42,667 nt of DNA. Source: a virus. Positions 1-6,689 of the stretch are shown here, in pieces; the stretch's first letter is position 1, and every line of letters begins with the position of its first letter. The DNA lies in the IMG/VR virus record IMGVR_UViG_3300009100_000021, positions 1 through 42,667 of that record; one strand, 5' to 3'. The notes beneath the pieces were generated by a model. That model was given only the letters and a program-made list of their open reading frames with translations. It was not told the origin of the DNA and did no database searches. The translations under genes and the position numbers were made by a program.

Positions 1-161
1 CGGGCACGGGAGATCTCGCGGGTGAGGACACGCTCGTATGCCCATGTGGGCAGGAGCTGCTGATCTCTGTGACCGCGGCGGACCTGAAGCGGCTGGCGTT
101 CAAGTGCGCCCGGTTCGGTCAGTTCCCGGGTTGCGGTGAGTACCTCATCGTTCCCCCTTGA
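1..161 (+). CDS. 3' end of a small cysteine-rich protein (partial)
   Basis: The reading frame starting at base 3 is open from the window edge to a TGA at 159-161. The last ~52 residues contain a CPCG knuckle followed by two more cysteines (FKCARF and PGCGEY), ending EYLIVPP. The CxC...C...C spacing suggests a small zinc-binding ribbon, a protein type frequent in this phage's early region. The start lies outside the window, so length and function are unknown. It is followed by a long AT-richer non-coding stretch, so it probably closes a rightward operon. Confidence 0.6.
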   Translation, partial: GTGDLAGEDTLVCPCGQELLISVTAADLKRLAFKCARFGQFPGCGEYLIVPP

Positions 162-441
162 TTGACCAATAATCAACGTTACAGAATCATCGTGATTTCT
201 CGATGGATTTGCACGAGTCTGTCCGGTACCGGATTTATCTCGTGAGATAAATGCGCGGCTGAGTGCAGTAACACTGGGTTTGCCCGCGATAAGCACAAAA
301 TAATTATTTGCGCAATCCGGTTGACTCCGAATGTCGTGTGGCGCAAATTCCCCCACAGGTGGGTGAAAAAAACTTCCTATTGCGTCAGCGGCCGGCCGCT
401 CGCGATGGATTGCGTCATAAGATTCAGGGGGCGCCCACATG
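162..441. promoter_or_regulatory. 280-bp non-coding region rich in palindromes
   Basis: I see no convincing gene here. The stretch is AT-richer than its surroundings and holds several symmetric elements. One is a palindrome with 9-bp arms, ATTTATCTC-GT-GAGATAAAT (233-252). Others are the 12-mer AAATAATTATTT near 298-309 and TTGCGCAA overlapping its right side. The direct repeat ATTGCGTCA occurs at 379-387 and 409-417, 30 bp apart, with the 12-mer GCGGCCGGCCGC (388-399) between. This density suits an operator/promoter region or an origin/partition site. Function is inferred only. Confidence 0.5.
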
Positions 442-894
442 TCAGCCTTTCCCCTTGGTAAAGGCGAGCTGGAACAGCCGCTCGTAATCAGCCACCTTCT
501 GGCGCAACTCTGCGTTCTCACGCTCCTTGTCGTCCTGCACCTTTCTCAGAGTCGTCAGGTCGTATCCGTGGATGTGGTTCAGGTAGAGCAAATACGCGTC
601 GTTGTTGACGGCGCTGTTGAATCTGCGAATGTCCCGCCCATCCAGGTCAAACTCCCCGCTCATGATTCGCGACCAAACCGTCTTGTCGCAGTCCATGTGC
701 GGATAGACCTGTTTCGGCGCCAACCGCGCCAACTCCATGCCGTATTCGAGCGCTTCGTGCGTGTTCGCCAGCCTGTAGATGCGTTCGACATCCGCCGGCC
801 GACTGACGGCCCTCTGATCCGGGATCAGCGGCAGTTGCTCAGCGTCCCGATGCTGTGCTGAAACGTCCTGCAACTTTGTTGAGCGTCGTTGCAT
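442..894 (-). CDS. putative phage regulatory protein of the switch region
   Basis: This is a 150-residue leftward gene. The centre (about residues 70-115) reads like the recognition end of a compact helical DNA-binding domain of phage regulators (KTVWSRIMSGEFDLDGRD ... NHIHGYDL). The C-terminus (about 118-140) is a short heptad-like helix with KVQDDKERENAELRQKVADY, suggesting dimerisation by a coiled coil. It lies next to another leftward HTH gene and opposite two rightward ones, the usual arrangement of a lysis-lysogeny switch. The start is uncertain because no strong ribosome site precedes the chosen ATG. Assignment as a regulator is inference. Confidence 0.6.
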   Translation of the reverse strand: MQRRSTKLQDVSAQHRDAEQLPLIPDQRAVSRPADVERIYRLANTHEALEYGMELARLAPKQVYPHMDCDKTVWSRIMSGEFDLDGRDIRRFNSAVNNDAYLLYLNHIHGYDLTTLRKVQDDKERENAELRQKVADYERLFQLAFTKGKG

Positions 895-982
895 ATCGAT
901 TCGCTAGGCAAAAAAACACTGGATGGGCAGCATGGGGAAAACAACGAAACGAGCGCGAGCAAACAATGTCATTCGATTTCCG

Positions 983-1198
983 TTACACACTTCGACGGCG
1001 GCTATGCATCGCCAAGAGCGTATCTGCGGACAGCTTCTTGCCTTTCCGGGACAGCGCCGCTTGGACGGCGGGCCAATGAGCGGCCGGGATACGCCCCCGC
1101 TGGCGCCACTTCTTGGCCTGCCAGACGCTCGCCCCGGTATCGCTGGCCATCTCCGGTATGGTCGACCAGGTCTTGAACAGCTCATCGAGGGTTTTCAT
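983..1198 (-). CDS. small HTH regulator, carph-isopro type
   Basis: The protein has 71 residues, starting MKTLDELFKTW. The start at 1198 is chosen because AAGGGGGTC precedes it; an upstream in-frame ATG at 1273 would read through the operator region. The pattern is LFKTW..IPEMASDTGASVWQAKKW followed by RGRIPAAHWPAVQAAL. It matches the family of short phage Cro/CI-like proteins called carph-isopro, where the IPAxxW segment follows the recognition helix. It is divergent to the Xre gene at 1289 across a 90-bp operator region. It is a likely repressor or Cro-like partner in the immunity switch; which state it favours cannot be told. Confidence 0.7.
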   Translation of the reverse strand: MKTLDELFKTWSTIPEMASDTGASVWQAKKWRQRGRIPAAHWPAVQAALSRKGKKLSADTLLAMHSRRRSV

Positions 1199-1213
1199 GA
1201 CCCCCTTATAGCC

Positions 1214-1284
1214 GGGTACAAATTGTCCCGTCAAGTGATTCCTATTGTTCCCGTGACCCAAAATGAGGCTCACCGGACAATTGG
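1214..1284. promoter_or_regulatory. divergent operator region of the switch
   Basis: The gap between the two divergent HTH genes holds GGTAC-AAATT-GTCCC (1215-1229), one mismatch from the GGGAC-N5-GTCCC symmetry seen again at 1654-1668. It also has a half-site TTGTTCCC (1245-1252) and a half-site GGACAATTG (1275-1283). Three spaced sites between divergent promoters are typical of temperate-phage operators. I could not place convincing -35/-10 boxes here. Confidence 0.5.
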
Positions 1285-1288
1285 CGGC

Positions 1289-1561
1289 ATGGGACGCGCC
1301 AAAACTCCGGTCCAGTTCAACAAGGACCTAGCCATGCGACTGAGGGCGGCCAGGATCGCCGCCGGCTATGACACCCAGGGTCCATTTGCCAAGGCCCTAG
1401 GGATCGAGCTAGAGCGCTATAAGAAATGGGAATCTGGCCGTACGCCAATTCAGCATGAATATCTGCCCCGCGCCTGCGAGCTCACCGGCAAGGATGCAAA
1501 CTACTTCTATGCCGTAAGGCCGTTAGAACAGGTCCAGGTTATCCGCCGTACCGGCACGTAG
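1289..1561 (+). CDS. Xre-family helix-turn-helix regulator
   Basis: A 90-residue protein starting MGRAKTPVQFN. Residues 10-65 form a classical Xre/Cro HTH: RLRAARIAAGYDTQGPFAKA, then LGIELERYKKWESGRTPI, then the helix with YLPRACELTG. There is no C-terminal peptidase domain, so it is a Cro-like protein or a short repressor. It diverges from the gene ending at 983 and is followed 30 bp later by a strong terminator, so it forms its own transcription unit. A longer upstream reading frame exists but would run through the operators, so the ATG at 1289 is preferred. Confidence 0.75.
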   Translation: MGRAKTPVQFNKDLAMRLRAARIAAGYDTQGPFAKALGIELERYKKWESGRTPIQHEYLPRACELTGKDANYFYAVRPLEQVQVIRRTGT

Positions 1562-1588
1562 TAGAATCCGCCACTGACACCAGTACTG

Positions 1589-1616
1589 AAAAGCCCCGGC
1601 CGATGCCGGGGTTTTC
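1589..1616 (+). terminator. intrinsic terminator after the Xre gene
   Basis: CCCCGGC (1594-1600), tetraloop CGAT, GCCGGGG (1605-1611), immediately followed by TTTTC. An A-run (1589-1592) lies on the other side, so it could act in both directions. It separates the first rightward regulator from the promoter that drives the early operon. Confidence 0.85.
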
Positions 1617-1630
1617 ATTGGTTCGTCTTG

Positions 1631-1674
1631 GGGACAAATAGTCCTTGACATACGGGACGGATTGTCCCTAAAGT
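1631..1674 (+). promoter_or_regulatory. early rightward promoter with two overlapping operators
   Basis: A consensus -35 TTGACA (1645-1650) and a -10-like TAAAGT (1669-1674) are 18 bp apart. GGAC-AAATA-GTCC (1632-1644) sits just upstream of the -35. The perfect GGGAC-GGATT-GTCCC (1654-1668) fills the spacer. The site centres are 23 bp apart, about two helical turns. A bound regulator would block polymerase, so this is very likely the repressed early promoter serving the genes from 1715 on. Confidence 0.75.
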
Positions 1675-1714
1675 ACGCCCATCGCATCCACCCACGGATG
1701 CAAAGAGGGCGGCA

Positions 1715-2116
1715 ATGGCAGACGCAGGCGGAAACGGGCTCGGCACGCTGGGCGAGCGATTGGCCTATGCCATGGAAATGCGCGGGGTCACCACGCGCCC
1801 ACTTGCTGATGCGGTAAGCGCTCGCGTTTCCAGGTCAGTCTCATACCAGACGATCGTCAACACGATCCGCCGCAAGTCCAATGGCTCTCGCTACTCCGCT
1901 GACTTGGCTCGCATCCTCGGTGTGAACCTGCAGTGGCTGGTTACTGGCACTGGCGAGATGGACGCGCAGCCTTCAGCGCCCGACGCAGTCGTCAAGCGGC
2001 TCGAATCTCAGCTTGGTCAATACGTCCGAGCTGAGCGCGTCCTGATCGCCGCCGGTCTGGTCACAGAGGAACAGGTTCGGGCCGCTCACGAGATGGTCGA
2101 AGGGAGCGCGTCATGA
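1715..2116 (+). CDS. Xre-family repressor-like protein without peptidase domain
   Basis: A 133-residue protein. Residues 10-75 form an HTH domain of the lambdoid repressor N-terminal type: LGERLAYAMEMRGVTTRPLA, then YQTIVNTIRRKS, then YSADLARILGVNLQWLVTG. The latter half ends in a short helical segment (ESQLGQYVRAERVLIAAGLV). The S24 LexA-like self-cleavage domain common in such repressors is absent, so induction would need another route, such as an antirepressor. It is the first gene after the operator-bearing promoter and may regulate it. The next gene overlaps by ATGA. Confidence 0.75.
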   Translation: MADAGGNGLGTLGERLAYAMEMRGVTTRPLADAVSARVSRSVSYQTIVNTIRRKSNGSRYSADLARILGVNLQWLVTGTGEMDAQPSAPDAVVKRLESQLGQYVRAERVLIAAGLVTEEQVRAAHEMVEGSAS

Positions 2117-2547
2117 GCGGACTCACCGGACAGAGCAACATGTTTCGCCCTGGCAAGTTCTATGGTCAGGCGAACGACGACGGCCGTTCCTTCTACTTTT
2201 CCGTGGAGAGTACTGGCGATACCTGGAACCGGCTGAGCGGGTACGTCTCTGCTGAAGGGTTTGACGCCTTAGCCACTCGCCTCGATCTACCTCGCCTCGC
2301 AAGCGTCCCGCAAAAAGACAGGTCCACGGAGAAGGCCCTTCAGCGCGCCATGGATCGCTTCCAACAGGCGCTGCGCAATGTGAAGAACGGCACCTACCAG
2401 ACCCCTGAGTGGATGGCGGATCTCTCACACGATCTGGAGAGACGCTTCGAGCCCACGGGCCATCCCTTTCAGACGAGCGACGAGGCGGACTGCTGCGGCG
2501 TGTGCGCGCAACCGCAGCTGGGTCACAAGGTGGAGGAGCGCTCGTGA
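2113..2547 (+). CDS. hypothetical early phage protein
   Basis: A 144-residue unrecognised protein overlapping the preceding regulator by ATGA, so probably co-translated. The N-terminal half is beta-rich and aromatic (RPGKFYGQANDDGRSFYFSV). The middle is helical (EKALQRAMDRFQQALRNVKN). The C-terminus carries a CCGVCAQPQ cysteine cluster that might bind metal. No family was recognised. Confidence 0.6.
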   Translation: MSGLTGQSNMFRPGKFYGQANDDGRSFYFSVESTGDTWNRLSGYVSAEGFDALATRLDLPRLASVPQKDRSTEKALQRAMDRFQQALRNVKNGTYQTPEWMADLSHDLERRFEPTGHPFQTSDEADCCGVCAQPQLGHKVEERS

Positions 2548-2696
2548 CCTCCTGCCAAGAAATCAGTGGCACCCGTAGTTCTGCAGCCGGTGGCAACCGC
2601 GGTTCTGACCCCGGCGCGGGCGATAGCGAAACCAATGCTGGTTCAAGCCCAGCCGGGAGCCATACCCACTGTGTAGAAGAACGAGGAGCCGCGTGA
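2544..2696 (+). CDS. small hypothetical protein (50 aa)
   Basis: A GTG start at 2544 overlaps the preceding stop by GTGA, and its own stop overlaps the methyltransferase start by GTGA. The protein is Gly/Ser-rich and probably disordered (SAAGGNRGSDPGAGDSETNA). The overlap pattern is the main argument that it is translated. Confidence 0.4.
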   Translation: MTSCQEISGTRSSAAGGNRGSDPGAGDSETNAGSSPAGSHTHCVEERGAA

Positions 2697-3394
2697 ATGT
2701 CCTCGACATCTTCAGTTGTGTCGGCGGACATGCGCTCGGACTCCACGCTGCCGGCGACTTTCGCACCGTCGCTTTCTGCGAATTCAACCCGCAGCGCCAG
2801 GAGCTCCTGCGTCACCAGTTCCCTGGTGTGCCCGTCCACGGCGACGTTCGCACCCTTCGTGCAGAGCGTGGCCAGGCAGACATGCTCATTGGCGGACCAC
2901 CCTGCCAGCGCACCAGTGTCGGGGCAGCTATCACTGGCAATCGAACCGGTGAAACTCTCTGGCCCGAAATGCTCCGTCTCGCCGACGAGCTGGCATGCGA
3001 ATGGATTGTCGTGGAGCAGCCCCCCGGTAATGCGGCGTGGGAAGCCGCGGTCGCACGTGATCTGGCAGGAGCTGGCTACTTCAGCGCCCGAGCTGAGTTC
3101 TCGGCTGCAGATCTTGGTGCGCCTCATATTCGAAGGCGCGTGTTCATTCTTGCCAACCCCTGTGTGTCGAGACTGGCGCTCGCCTGGTCTGCGATCCCAT
3201 CCGAGATTGAACGGTTCGCGCGGTCAGCCGCTGCCGGAAACCATTGGATCGAGGGTCCACCCCGAGCTCTGCGAGTGGCTAATGGGGTTTCCCATTGGCT
3301 GGACCGCAATGCTGCCGTCGAAGCGATCGGCGATAGCAACCCGCCAGGAATGGCGACTGTCATCGGCCGAGCAATCCTGAGGTGCACGCAGTGA
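2693..3394 (+). CDS. DNA (cytosine-5-)-methyltransferase
   Basis: This 233-residue enzyme would transfer a methyl group from SAM to cytosine C5. Visible motifs are I (DIFSCVGGHALGLHAAG, residues 5-21), IV with the catalytic cysteine (GGPPCQRTS, ~67-75), VI (VVEQPPG; usually ENV, here the Glu is kept but Asn-Val is replaced), VIII (HIRRRVFILA) and X-like (GDSNPPGMATVIGRAI). It is short for a Dcm (usually 300-400), with almost no target-recognition insert between VIII and X. The GTG at 2693 follows AGGAG. A likely role is self-protection against host restriction. The same DNA is open in a second frame from 2697 (separate entry). Confidence 0.85.
   Translation: MNVLDIFSCVGGHALGLHAAGDFRTVAFCEFNPQRQELLRHQFPGVPVHGDVRTLRAERGQADMLIGGPPCQRTSVGAAITGNRTGETLWPEMLRLADELACEWIVVEQPPGNAAWEAAVARDLAGAGYFSARAEFSAADLGAPHIRRRVFILANPCVSRLALAWSAIPSEIERFARSAAAGNHWIEGPPRALRVANGVSHWLDRNAAVEAIGDSNPPGMATVIGRAILRCTQ
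2697..3380 (+). CDS. overlapping out-of-frame ORF inside the methyltransferase gene
   Basis: An ATG four bases after the methyltransferase start opens a second frame that stays open for 227 codons, almost the whole gene. Its C-terminal third resembles a pattern I know from phage proteins linked to cytosine methylases. It has SFLPTPVCRDWRSPG near residue 155, then SRGQPLPE, then ELCEWLMGFPIGWT near residue 190. The DNA that encodes motif IX/X in frame 1 therefore encodes the EWLMGFPIGWT block in frame 2. It may be a genuine dual-coding gene, the C-terminal half of a frameshifted product, or coincidence. Confidence 0.45.
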   Translation: MSSTSSVVSADMRSDSTLPATFAPSLSANSTRSARSSCVTSSLVCPSTATFAPFVQSVARQTCSLADHPASAPVSGQLSLAIEPVKLSGPKCSVSPTSWHANGLSWSSPPVMRRGKPRSHVIWQELATSAPELSSRLQILVRLIFEGACSFLPTPVCRDWRSPGLRSHPRLNGSRGQPLPETIGSRVHPELCEWLMGFPIGWTAMLPSKRSAIATRQEWRLSSAEQS

Positions 3395-3549
3395 ACGAGG
3401 TCGAAGAACTGAAAGCCGCGCTCCGTGAAGCCATGGAGTGGAACTGGCTCGACGAGCAGGAGCTGCCGCCACGCGAAGTAATTGAGCGTTGCTACAAGGC
3501 ACTCGGCGAGCCGGTGCCGGACGACGTGCAACGGCGCTGGGGGTCCTGA
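3391..3549 (+). CDS. small acidic hypothetical protein (52 aa)
   Basis: A GTG start overlaps the methyltransferase stop by GTGA. The protein is helical and acidic (NEVEELKAALREAMEWNWLD) and ends with YKALGEPVPDDVQRRWGS. The next gene starts within its stop (TGATG). No function recognised. Confidence 0.5.
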   Translation: MNEVEELKAALREAMEWNWLDEQELPPREVIERCYKALGEPVPDDVQRRWGS

Positions 3550-3821
3550 TGGCGACTACCTCACACACCGCCACCACTCCTCTGCAGCACGTATACCCGC
3601 AGTGGGAAACGCCGGGCGATGACCCGTACGGTGACGAGCGCCAGGTATGGCGTGGAGAAATGCGGATCGTACATGCCAAGCGTGCGCGCAAGTTGCGGCG
3701 CCGTGGGGTGCCGCTGATGAATCTGCGACCAAGGATGCGTGAAGGCTGCGGGACCGGCAGAGGTGCCGCCGCGGGATACGACGGGCGCGCGAAGTACGCG
3801 TGGTTTGTTGAGGCGCGGTAA
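3549..3821 (+). CDS. hypothetical protein (90 aa)
   Basis: Starts MATTSHTATTPLQHVYPQWE, overlapping the preceding stop. The C-terminal half is strongly basic (HAKRARKLRRRGVPL), which may mean nucleic-acid binding. No family recognised. Confidence 0.5.
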   Translation: MATTSHTATTPLQHVYPQWETPGDDPYGDERQVWRGEMRIVHAKRARKLRRRGVPLMNLRPRMREGCGTGRGAAAGYDGRAKYAWFVEAR

Positions 3822-3851
3822 CCCGCTCACGAATTCTCAGGAAAGCACGAC

Positions 3852-4094
3852 ATGACATCAAAGCTCGCGAACTGGCTTGGCATACCCGGACCAACGTGGA
3901 TGGGCATGTTCGAGCGTATGTGCCCGTACCCGTTACGAGCGGCGCGACTCTCCATCAGCTTCACCCTCTTCCCGTGGTTGCGTCCGCAGGCGCATTGGAG
4001 CCGCAATCTCACTGAATCTGCGAAACGAGATGGCGAAACGATTTGGTACGTACGCTGGCTGTGGGTGCAGATCAGCTACTCCCGCTGGGCGTAA
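3852..4094 (+). CDS. hypothetical tryptophan-rich protein (80 aa)
   Basis: AGGAAAG precedes the ATG at a good distance. The protein is rich in Trp, Arg and Tyr (NWLGIPGPTW near the start, WYVRWLWVQISYSRWA at the end). The composition suggests a compact beta fold or membrane-peripheral protein. Function unknown. Confidence 0.55.
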   Translation: MTSKLANWLGIPGPTWMGMFERMCPYPLRAARLSISFTLFPWLRPQAHWSRNLTESAKRDGETIWYVRWLWVQISYSRWA

Positions 4095-4115
4095 CTACTG
4101 ACGGAGGGCCAGGAA

Positions 4116-4307
4116 ATGCAACACGAACTTTGCGCGCCCGAGGGCCTGCTACGAGCCGAGCAGCTCGAATATTGGCGAACGCTTGCGCAGGAACTGTTCA
4201 ACGCACTCAACGACGCAATCGGCAGCTTTGAGCGCCACGGTACGTTGTCAGACTCAGTTGTAAAAACCTCGTGCGAGACGCTTGCAAAAGCACTCGGCGA
4301 GACCTGA
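4116..4307 (+). CDS. hypothetical helical protein (63 aa)
   Basis: Preceded by GGAGGGCCAGGAA. The protein is helical and slightly acidic (LRAEQLEYWRTLAQELFNAL ... VKTSCETLAKALGET). Its stop shares TGATG with the next start. Unknown function. Confidence 0.55.
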   Translation: MQHELCAPEGLLRAEQLEYWRTLAQELFNALNDAIGSFERHGTLSDSVVKTSCETLAKALGET

Positions 4308-4459
4308 TGACTGGAGTAGAGCACGTCATGCGCCCCTTCACCATCCGCATCCGCAAAGACAAGCACGGTATAGCGCGCGTGCAAATCCTGTGCGGTCGGA
4401 CGTGGCGGGTGCTGCTGGTGGTTAACGACCTGATTACTGCCGGGGAGCTCGTGCGATGA
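4307..4459 (+). CDS. hypothetical basic protein (50 aa)
   Basis: The start at 4307 is chosen because it overlaps the preceding stop; an upstream ATG would overlap that gene extensively. The protein is basic and beta-like (RPFTIRIRKDKHGIARVQIL, then WRVLLVVNDLITAGELVR). The next gene starts in an ATGA overlap. Confidence 0.5.
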   Translation: MTGVEHVMRPFTIRIRKDKHGIARVQILCGRTWRVLLVVNDLITAGELVR

Positions 4460-4644
4460 AAGAGTTTGATGACCCGAAGATCGCCCTTGCAGTGGCTGAG
4501 TACATGACACGCGAGTCCGGCTGCAAGTACACGGTCACAGGCGGCGTGAACAAGCTTTACGCAGTACGGAGGCAATCGCTATGGGAACCGTCCTTTCTCG
4601 CTTGGCGTCGCAGTTTCTATCGAGAGTTTGGGCTTGTGCCGTAA
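4456..4644 (+). CDS. hypothetical protein (62 aa)
   Basis: Starts by ATGA overlap with the preceding gene. Short acidic N-terminus (KEFDDPKIALAVAEYMTRES) and an aromatic basic C-terminus (SFLAWRRSFYREFGLVP). No family recognised. Confidence 0.5.
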   Translation: MKEFDDPKIALAVAEYMTRESGCKYTVTGGVNKLYAVRRQSLWEPSFLAWRRSFYREFGLVP

Positions 4645-4649
4645 GGCGC

Positions 4650-4742
4650 GTGGAATTCCGAGTCATTGACTGGAGCAAAGAGTGGCGGACCCAGGCACAG
4701 ATCGACGCACTGAAGCGAGCCCAGACCAAAGCTGGGAAGTGA
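4650..4742 (+). CDS. tiny ORF (30 aa), doubtful
   Basis: A GTG-started frame encodes a basic helical peptide (EFRVIDWSKEWRTQAQIDAL). It lies in the gap between two likelier genes and overlaps the next tiny frame by GTGA. Kept only because of the coupling pattern. Confidence 0.3.
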   Translation: MEFRVIDWSKEWRTQAQIDALKRAQTKAGK

Positions 4743-4828
4743 AGTACGTGGACGACCCCGAGCGGTTCGCAACGTGGGACGAGATTCAAGCCGATGAAGC
4801 CGGAATGCCGCAATTCGGCCCGATTTAA
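4739..4828 (+). CDS. tiny ORF (29 aa), doubtful
   Basis: A GTG start overlaps the preceding stop. The peptide is acidic (KYVDDPERFATWDEIQADEA). It ends 43 bp before the Erf start. Too short to judge by composition. Confidence 0.3.
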   Translation: MKYVDDPERFATWDEIQADEAGMPQFGPI

Positions 4829-4871
4829 CTACTGGGACGCCATGGTGCGGCCCGTGATGAAGGATGAACCT

Positions 4872-5603
4872 ATGAACGCAGTCGTCCAGAGAATCGATCA
4901 ACCGCTCGCGCTAGCCGAAGGCTCCACTCTGCTGGAGATCATCTCCCGCGCCGCGTCCGATCCCAACGTGGACGTGGACAAGATGGAGCGGCTCATGGCA
5001 ATGCATGAGCGCATCACCGCCCGCCAGGCTGAGGCCGCCTTCAACGCCGCTATGGAAGCATGCCAGGCCGAAATGCACCCAATCTCAGCGGATGCTACGA
5101 ACCCCCAGACCCGCAGCAAGTACGCGACATACGGGAAGCTGGATCGGGCCTTGCGCCCAATCTATACCCGGCACGGGTTCTCGCTTTCGTTCAGCGACGG
5201 AGAAACGACAAAGCCCGATCACGTCCGCGTTCTGGGCGTCGTGCGTCACAAAGCCGGTTACAGGGAAACGCACTGGAAAGACATGCCCGCCGACGGCAAG
5301 GGCGCGAAGGGTGGCGATGTCATGACCAAGACGCATGCGGCGGGAGCGGCCCAGCAGTACGGCATGCGCTACCTGCTGAAAGGCATCTTCAATGTGGCGA
5401 TCGGCGAGGACGACAAGGACGGCAACGAGGCGGAAGCGACGCTCACCAAGGAGCAGATCGCGAATGTCGAAGCGCTCCTGACCGAAGTCGGCGCGAACAA
5501 ATCCGGATTTCTCAAATGGGCAAAGGTCAATTCCCTCGATGAGATCCCGGCCAAGAACTACAAGGCCGTCATTCAGGCGCTCGAAGACAAGAGGAAGCGG
5601 TAA
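4872..5603 (+). CDS. erf: Erf-family single-strand annealing recombinase
   Basis: The 243-residue protein matches the ERF superfamily, which anneals complementary single strands independently of RecA. The block ITARQAEAAFNAAMEACQAE leads into the signature around NPQTRSKYATYGKLDRALRP, then IYTRHGFSLSFSD, with THAAGAAQQYGMRYLLKGIF as the last conserved helix. The C-terminus (TLTKEQIANVEALL...) is the usual variable tail. The start at 4872 is chosen for AAGGAT six bases upstream; two in-frame ATGs lie further up. Together with the exonuclease and SSB that follow it forms a complete phage recombination set, used for circularisation and repair. Confidence 0.88.
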   Translation: MNAVVQRIDQPLALAEGSTLLEIISRAASDPNVDVDKMERLMAMHERITARQAEAAFNAAMEACQAEMHPISADATNPQTRSKYATYGKLDRALRPIYTRHGFSLSFSDGETTKPDHVRVLGVVRHKAGYRETHWKDMPADGKGAKGGDVMTKTHAAGAAQQYGMRYLLKGIFNVAIGEDDKDGNEAEATLTKEQIANVEALLTEVGANKSGFLKWAKVNSLDEIPAKNYKAVIQALEDKRKR

Positions 5604-6271
5604 TGCTTCAGGTATTCGACTTCGAGCAGGGTTCACCCGAGTGGTACGCGGCGAGGCTAGGCATACCGACGGCCAGTGAGTTCGCAACCGTGATGGCGAA
5701 GGGCAAGGGCGGAGCCGATTCAAAGACGCGGCGCACCTATCTTCTCAAGCTTCTTGGCGAGCGGATCACCGGCGAGCCGATGTACTCGTACAGCAACGAG
5801 CACATGGAACGCGGGAAGATCATGGAGGATGAAGCACGGGACTTCTACGCTTTCATGACAGACAACGAGCCGCGGAGGGTTGGGTTCATCCGCAACGATT
5901 ATGCGGGCGCGAGCCCGGACTCTCTCATCGGGAATGACGGCGCGTTGGAGATCAAAACGAAGCTCGCGCACCTTCAGATGGATGTTCTGCTTTCGGGGGA
6001 AGTCCCGAGCGAGCACGTTGCTCAACTTCAGGGTCAACTCTGGGTAGCTGAACGCGAATGGGTGGATTTCGTCAGCTACTGGCCGAAGACACCGCCGTTC
6101 ATCAAGCGCGTCTACCGTGACGAAAAGGAGATCGCCAAAATCGCTGGTGCAGTAGAAGTCTTCCTCAATGAACTGCAAGCGATGCTGAGGCAAATCGACA
6201 GCGGCTACAGCCGCTCTGATGACCGCGCGCTGCACGACCAGCTTCGCGAGTCTCTGAGGGGCGCAGCATGA
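5603..6271 (+). CDS. YqaJ-like / lambda-type 5'-3' exonuclease
   Basis: A 222-residue PD-(D/E)xK nuclease. The N-terminus [19 protein letters not shown] is the family entry motif. [18 protein letters not shown] carries the conserved Glu helix. [20 protein letters not shown] gives the catalytic Asp and the ExK, followed by [11 protein letters not shown]. It would resect double-stranded ends to give single strands for the Erf protein. It starts on the last base of the Erf stop (TAATG) and overlaps ssb by ATGA, so the three are coupled. Confidence 0.88.
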   Translation: MLQVFDFEQGSPEWYAARLGIPTASEFATVMAKGKGGADSKTRRTYLLKLLGERITGEPMYSYSNEHMERGKIMEDEARDFYAFMTDNEPRRVGFIRNDYAGASPDSLIGNDGALEIKTKLAHLQMDVLLSGEVPSEHVAQLQGQLWVAEREWVDFVSYWPKTPPFIKRVYRDEKEIAKIAGAVEVFLNELQAMLRQIDSGYSRSDDRALHDQLRESLRGAA

Positions 6272-6687
6272 GCAGCCTCAACAAAGTCCAGATCATCGGT
6301 CATCTCGGCGCAGATCCTGAGACCCGCGCTATGCCATCGGGTGAGACCGTGGCAAACATGCGGATCGCCACCACCGAGAAGTGGAAGGACAAGAAGACCG
6401 GTAACCCGCAGGAGCGTACGGAGTGGCACACGGTCGCGATCTTTGGCCGATTGGCAGAGGTTGCCGGCCAGTATCTGGTTAAAGGCTCTCTGGTCTACAT
6501 CGAGGGCCAGCTTCGTACGCGCAAGTGGAAGGACAAGCAAGGGAGCGACCGGTACTCGACAGAGATCGTTGCACGTGAGCTGAAGATGCTGGGCGGAAAG
6601 CGACGCGAGGATGACGATGCGCCACCACCAGTTCAGACGCCGCCCGAATCAACCCGTGACGATTTTGACGACAATATTCCATTCTAG
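6268..6687 (+). CDS. ssb: single-stranded DNA-binding protein
   Basis: A 139-residue SSB. The OB fold starts [20 protein letters not shown], with [20 protein letters not shown] and [17 protein letters not shown] as core strands. A proline-rich linker leads to the acidic tip DDFDDNIPF, which in bacterial SSBs recruits partner proteins. Size and layout are normal for a phage SSB. It overlaps the exonuclease by ATGA and protects the strands made by it. Confidence 0.95.
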   Translation: MSSLNKVQIIGHLGADPETRAMPSGETVANMRIATTEKWKDKKTGNPQERTEWHTVAIFGRLAEVAGQYLVKGSLVYIEGQLRTRKWKDKQGSDRYSTEIVARELKMLGGKRREDDDAPPPVQTPPESTRDDFDDNIPF

Positions 6688-6689
6688 CC

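Noticed and set aside
923-1288. Long N-terminal extension of the Xre gene at 1289
   Set aside because: It would run antisense through the leftward regulator and the operators; the ATG at 1289 gives a normal-size HTH protein.
2123-3127. A 334-codon minus-strand frame opposite the early genes and methyltransferase
   Set aside because: Arg/Ser/Pro-rich shadow without a ribosome site; the plus strand holds coupled genes with recognisable motifs.
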